Assembly (NCBI GenBank): GCA_003646935.1
Contig: QMLW01000034.1
Location: 1 to 9,619, forward strand
From: Deltaproteobacteria bacterium
Lineage (GTDB): Bacteria > Desulfobacterota > DSM-4660 > Desulfatiglandales > B25-G16
Length of the DNA stretch: 9,619 bases
Reading direction: 5' to 3'
Position numbers and translations under genes: made by a program. Positions 6,530 to 9,619 of this stretch are shown one piece after another. The notes beneath the pieces are model-generated. The model was not told where the DNA came from. It ran no database searches and was given only the letters and a program-made list of their open reading frames with translations. The number at the start of each line of letters is the position of its first letter. The stretch's first letter is position 1.

Positions 6530-6663
6530 GCGCCGGAATACCCTGCCGCTTGCCGCAGGGATGAATGGCGAGGCGATCCGCTTCGAAGCTCTTTAGAGCG
6601 AAGACGGGTTGGCTACGCCGCAATTTCGCTCCGATACGCCGAAGCTTGCTGCGGGGAGCTTCG
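6530..6663. repeat. Mosaic of palindromic repeats
   Basis: Three inverted repeats lie in 134 bases. CCCTGC (6541-6546) pairs with GCAGGG (6555-6560) around an 8-base loop. GCTC (6588-6591) pairs with GAGC (6596-6599), flanked by CTTC (6581-6584) and GAAG (6600-6603). CGAAGCT (6640-6646) pairs perfectly with AGCTTCG (6657-6663). The texture, in particular the segments around GCTTGCTGCGGGGAGCTTC and ATGAATGGCGAGGCGAT, is like dispersed palindromic repeats I associate with deltaproteobacterial genomes. That association is from memory. Confidence 0.6.
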
Positions 6664-6670
6664 TTGTTTT
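6640..6670 (+). terminator. Possible weak terminator or processing hairpin after rpoN
   Basis: The 7-base stem CGAAGCT/AGCTTCG with a 10-base loop is followed at once by TTGTTTT. This has the shape of an intrinsic terminator, but the stem is short and only moderately GC-rich and the T tract is interrupted. It could end or attenuate transcription from the lpt-rpoN unit before hpf, or be only part of the repeat. Confidence 0.3.
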
Positions 6671-6740
6671 CAGGATTTGGATTGCAGTTTGACTTTGTGC
6701 CCTTTTTTTGTTACGTAACCATGTTCTTTTAGGAGTTAGT

Positions 6741-7283
6741 ATGGCGATATCATGCACCTTTAGACACATGGAGCCATCACCGGAGCTGCGGTTATACGTA
6801 GAGGAGAAGATTGACAAGTTGAAGAAATATTTCGATTCCCCTGTTGACGCTCATATTGTTCTTAAGGTAGAGAAATTTCGGCACACGGCAGACATGACCT
6901 TATCCAGTGATGGGAATACCATGAAGGCCGTAGAGCAGACCGGCGATATGTACTCCTCCGTTGACCAGGTGATGGATAAGATAGAGGAGCAGCTCAGGCG
7001 CCTCATGTCCAGGAAAAAGGAATTTAAGCCAGAGCATAGCAAGGGCGACGTTTTTGAAGAAAGCGAAATTGAGGCCCAGGAATCCCTGGTTGAATCCGGG
7101 CCGCGAATAATCAAGGCCGAGAGGGTTGACATTAAACCCATGGATATCAACGAGGCTGCAATGCAGATTGAGCTGTCGAATCAGAACTTCTTGGTATTTA
7201 CCAATGCAAAGTCAAAACAGATTAACATCATCTATAAGCGGAGGGATGGTAATCTGGGCCTTATTGATACATCACGTAAATAG
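6741..7283 (+). CDS. hpf: Ribosome hibernation promoting factor, long form
   Basis: HPF binds the 30S decoding region in stationary phase; long-form HPF dimerises 70S ribosomes into inactive 100S particles. ATG 6741 is preceded by TAGGAG (6730-6735) at good spacing and starts MAISCTFRHMEPSPELRLYV, the family N terminus; an earlier non-ATG start at 6708 would add 11 unrelated residues. The 180 residues divide into the S30AE domain (1-97, with the basic RRLMSRKKEFK end), a charged linker (about 98-122), and the C-terminal dimerisation domain (about 123-180: KPMDINEAAMQIELSNQNFL and INIIYKRRDGNLGLI). The C-terminal domain is what makes it the long form. It sits between rpoN and ptsN, its common place, but is cut off from rpoN by the repeat-filled gap. 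Confidence 0.95.
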   Translation: MAISCTFRHMEPSPELRLYVEEKIDKLKKYFDSPVDAHIVLKVEKFRHTADMTLSSDGNTMKAVEQTGDMYSSVDQVMDKIEEQLRRLMSRKKEFKPEHSKGDVFEESEIEAQESLVESGPRIIKAERVDIKPMDINEAAMQIELSNQNFLVFTNAKSKQINIIYKRRDGNLGLIDTSRK

Positions 7284-7370
7284 GGATTTGTTCGTCCATT
7301 AAAAATATGATTATGCGTAAAATGGTCACAAGTTCTTCCACCAGGGATAGCTCCGTTGGCCAGTAAATTC

Positions 7371-7453
7371 GTGAATTCAGGGATTTAGGAGTTGATAGAT
7401 TAGATTGAATCGCTTATCTTCAACTCCACAATTCCTCGATTCGCAATTCCTCA
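7371..7453. repeat. Inverted pair of octamer-period repeats
   Basis: The right arm reads ACTCCACA (7423-7430), ATTCCTCG (7431-7438), ATTCGCA (7439-7445), ATTCCTCA (7446-7453). The left arm (7371-7395), read on the opposite strand, gives ACTCCTAA, ATCCCTGA, ATTCAC, the same unit style. GGAGTTGA (7388-7395) pairs perfectly with TCAACTCC (7420-7427), and the pairing continues imperfectly outward, so the whole could form a long imperfect hairpin ahead of ptsN. The units resemble the tandem octamers at 442-473. Confidence 0.5.
7392..7420 (+). promoter_or_regulatory. Weak candidate promoter ahead of ptsN
   Basis: TTGATA (7392-7397) and TATCTT (7415-7420) are 17 bases apart, about 65 bases upstream of the ptsN ATG. 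The -10 match is mediocre and the elements overlap the arms of the inverted repeat, so this may be chance. Confidence 0.28.
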
Positions 7454-7483
7454 CTGCCGGTTTATCCGGGTTAGGGATATTTG

Positions 7484-7945
7484 ATGAGACTTTCAGAGAT
7501 ATTAAAACCCGAGTGTATTATCTCCGATCTGAAGGCCCATGATAAGAAGGGCGCGTTAGAGGAGCTTTCAGGGGTCATAACCGAGCAGGAGCCTTCTCTC
7601 AATAAGGGGTATCTGCTTCAAGTATTGCTGGAAAGGGAGAGATTAGGAAGTACCGGTATCGGCGAGGGGATCGCTTTACCCCATGGCAAGGTACATAGGC
7701 TGGACAGGCTTTTGGTGTCCTTTGGGAGAAGCCTCAAGGGGCTGGGCTTTGATTCCATCGATGATCAGCCCGCCTATCTTTTCTTCCTTTTGGTAGCGCC
7801 TGAGAATTCAGCTGGTGCACACCTGCAAGCCCTTGCCAAGATATCGAGGTTTTTGAAGGACAGCACCTTTCGACAGCGCTTAATGGACGCGAAATCAAAC
7901 GAGGAGATCTACAGGATCATCATCGAGAAGGATGAGGAGCTATAA
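7484..7945 (+). CDS. ptsN: PTS system nitrogen regulatory EIIA protein (EIIA-Ntr)
   Basis: EIIA-Ntr is a phospho-acceptor of the regulatory PTS-Ntr chain (PtsP-NPr-PtsN), which controls potassium and nitrogen functions rather than sugar import; it is cytosolic. The ATG at 7484 is preferred over the TTG at 7481: it follows TAGGGA (7472-7477) at normal spacing and gives 153 residues, the usual length, beginning MRLSEILKPECI. The PTS EIIA type-2 domain spans almost the whole protein. The phosphorylation site is His67 within GEGIALPHGKVHRLD, preceded by the typical ERLGSTGIG. The segment FFLLVAPENSAGAHLQALAK is also characteristic. It is 9 bases from the following EIIA(Man) gene, so the two are probably cotranscribed. 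Confidence 0.93.
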   Translation: MRLSEILKPECIISDLKAHDKKGALEELSGVITEQEPSLNKGYLLQVLLERERLGSTGIGEGIALPHGKVHRLDRLLVSFGRSLKGLGFDSIDDQPAYLFFLLVAPENSAGAHLQALAKISRFLKDSTFRQRLMDAKSNEEIYRIIIEKDEEL

Positions 7946-7954
7946 CGTATCTTT

Positions 7955-8350
7955 ATGATCGGATTGCTCATTATCACTCATTGTCGGTTGGCCCAGGAGC
8001 TGCTTGAGGCAGCAGAGTTTATTCTGGGCTCTATTGAGGCCGTGGATGTTGTCTCCATAGACACGTCAAAGGATAGCGATACATTGCGAGACCTCATTGA
8101 GGTGAAGATACAATCTCTGGATAGCGGCAAGGGCGTTCTCGTGCTGACCGACATGTTTGGGGGAACACCATCGAACCTCGCCTTGTCCTTTCTTCAACAG
8201 GACGCGGTGGAGGTTGTCACCGGCGTAAATCTGCCCATGGTTATCGCCGTGGCCCAGAACAGGGAGACACAGGGCCTTGCACAGATTGCGGATCTCGCGA
8301 AGAATGCTGGATGCCGAAGCATATCATTGGCGAGCGAACTGCTCAAGCCC

Positions 8351-8362
<12 letters not shown>
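7955..8362 (+). CDS. PTS mannose-family EIIA component
   Basis: The 135-residue product is a complete EIIA domain of the mannose/fructose/sorbose family, which accepts phosphate from HPr at a histidine near the N terminus. That residue is His9 in IITHCRLAQELL; the next residue is Cys where Gly is usual. The motif LTDMFGGTPSNLA (about 65-77) and the end VTGVNLPMVIAVAQNR are family hallmarks. No EIIB, EIIC or EIID is visible, so it may be regulatory rather than part of a sugar permease, as is often seen next to ptsN in deltaproteobacteria. The nearest Shine-Dalgarno-like sequence (GAGGAG, 7934-7939) is 15 bases before the ATG, which suggests coupling to ptsN. The last three codons and TGA lie in a heptamer repeat. 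Confidence 0.9.
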
Positions 8363-9475
<1,113 letters not shown>

Positions 9476-9512
9476 CCTTACATTAATAGTCTCTTAATAC
9501 TTTTGACATTTC

Positions 9513-9619
9513 GTCATGCCGGACACTGAATCAAGTCCAGTGCAGGCTTTGATCCGGCATCCAGAAGCCTGGATTCCGGCGCCTGCCCCGGACACCGATC
9601 CGGGGTTCGCCGGAATGAC
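9513..9619. repeat. Palindromic intergenic repeat element (reaches window edge)
   Basis: GTCATGCCGG (9513-9522) and CCGGAATGAC (9610-9619) are terminal inverted repeats matching at 9 of 10 positions, enclosing a GC-rich block. Inside are CACTG (9524-9528)/CAGTG (9538-9542); CCGGCATCCAG (9554-9564)/CTGGATTCCGG (9569-9579), 10 of 11 paired around AAGC; and CCCCGGA (9586-9592)/TCCGGGG (9599-9605), perfect with a 6-base loop. It resembles the GTCATTCCGG-type dispersed repeats or MITEs common in proteobacterial genomes. It carries no ORF. The structure may extend beyond the window. Confidence 0.75.

Larger units (their letters stand above)
6402..6740 (+). other. Intergenic region between rpoN and hpf, repeat-filled
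   Basis: These 339 bases separate two genes that often lie next to each other. A 95-codon frame (6431-6718) crosses it, but it is built largely from palindromic repeats and has no recognisable domain, so I do not call it a gene. The last 70 bases are T-rich and carry the hpf ribosome binding site. A TTGACT at 6689-6694 lacks a convincing -10 partner. Confidence 0.5.

Noticed and set aside
6673..6686. Sigma-54 (-24/-12) promoter ahead of hpf
   Set aside because: GG and GC are nine rather than ten bases apart and the surrounding consensus is missing.
6431..6718. A 95-codon plus-strand open frame between rpoN and hpf
   Set aside because: It runs through several palindromic repeats, lacks a convincing ribosome binding site and shows no domain.

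Overview
The window reads as a core-genome segment of an anaerobic, Gram-negative bacterium of the Deltaproteobacteria/Desulfobacterota type. Three things suggest this. It makes LPS (kdsA, lptC, lptA, lptB). It has the gene order kdsA-lptC-lptA-lptB-rpoN-hpf-ptsN-EIIA(Man), which is common in that group. It also carries a stand-alone DUF39/HcyBio protein, a family tied to sulfide-based homocysteine synthesis in anaerobes and methanogens. The lineage is an inference from gene content; there is no rRNA here.

Layout. Positions 1-701 are an eroded, accessory-looking stretch: the 3' end of an unrecognised gene, a decayed-looking coding stretch, a small octamer tandem repeat, and the first 17 codons of an IS481/integrase-type transposase behind a strong ribosome binding site. 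A DUF39 homocysteine-biosynthesis gene follows on the minus strand (702-1871). A divergent intergenic region (1872-2226) has a good sigma70-type promoter on each strand.

The plus-strand cluster begins at 2227. KdsA makes KDO-8-phosphate for LPS. LptC, LptA and LptB supply the inner-membrane anchor, periplasmic bridge and ATPase of LPS transport. RpoN is sigma-54. The three lpt genes and rpoN are tightly packed (abutting, ATGA overlap, 18-base gap). A 339-base palindrome-rich gap then separates rpoN from hpf (long ribosome hibernation factor). After it come ptsN (EIIA-Ntr), a mannose-family EIIA protein, and gap (NAD-type glyceraldehyde-3-phosphate dehydrogenase). HprK, RapZ, EIIB and HPr are not in the window.

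The least ordinary material is between the genes. Short repeats with 7- or 8-base period recur in at least four intergenic spots, two of them as inverted pairs, and one supplies the last codons and stop of the EIIA(Man) gene. A palindromic repeat element sits between rpoN and hpf, and a larger one (9513-9619) runs to the window edge. I found no CRISPR array, tRNA, rRNA, complete insertion sequence, defence island or evidently new multi-gene system.
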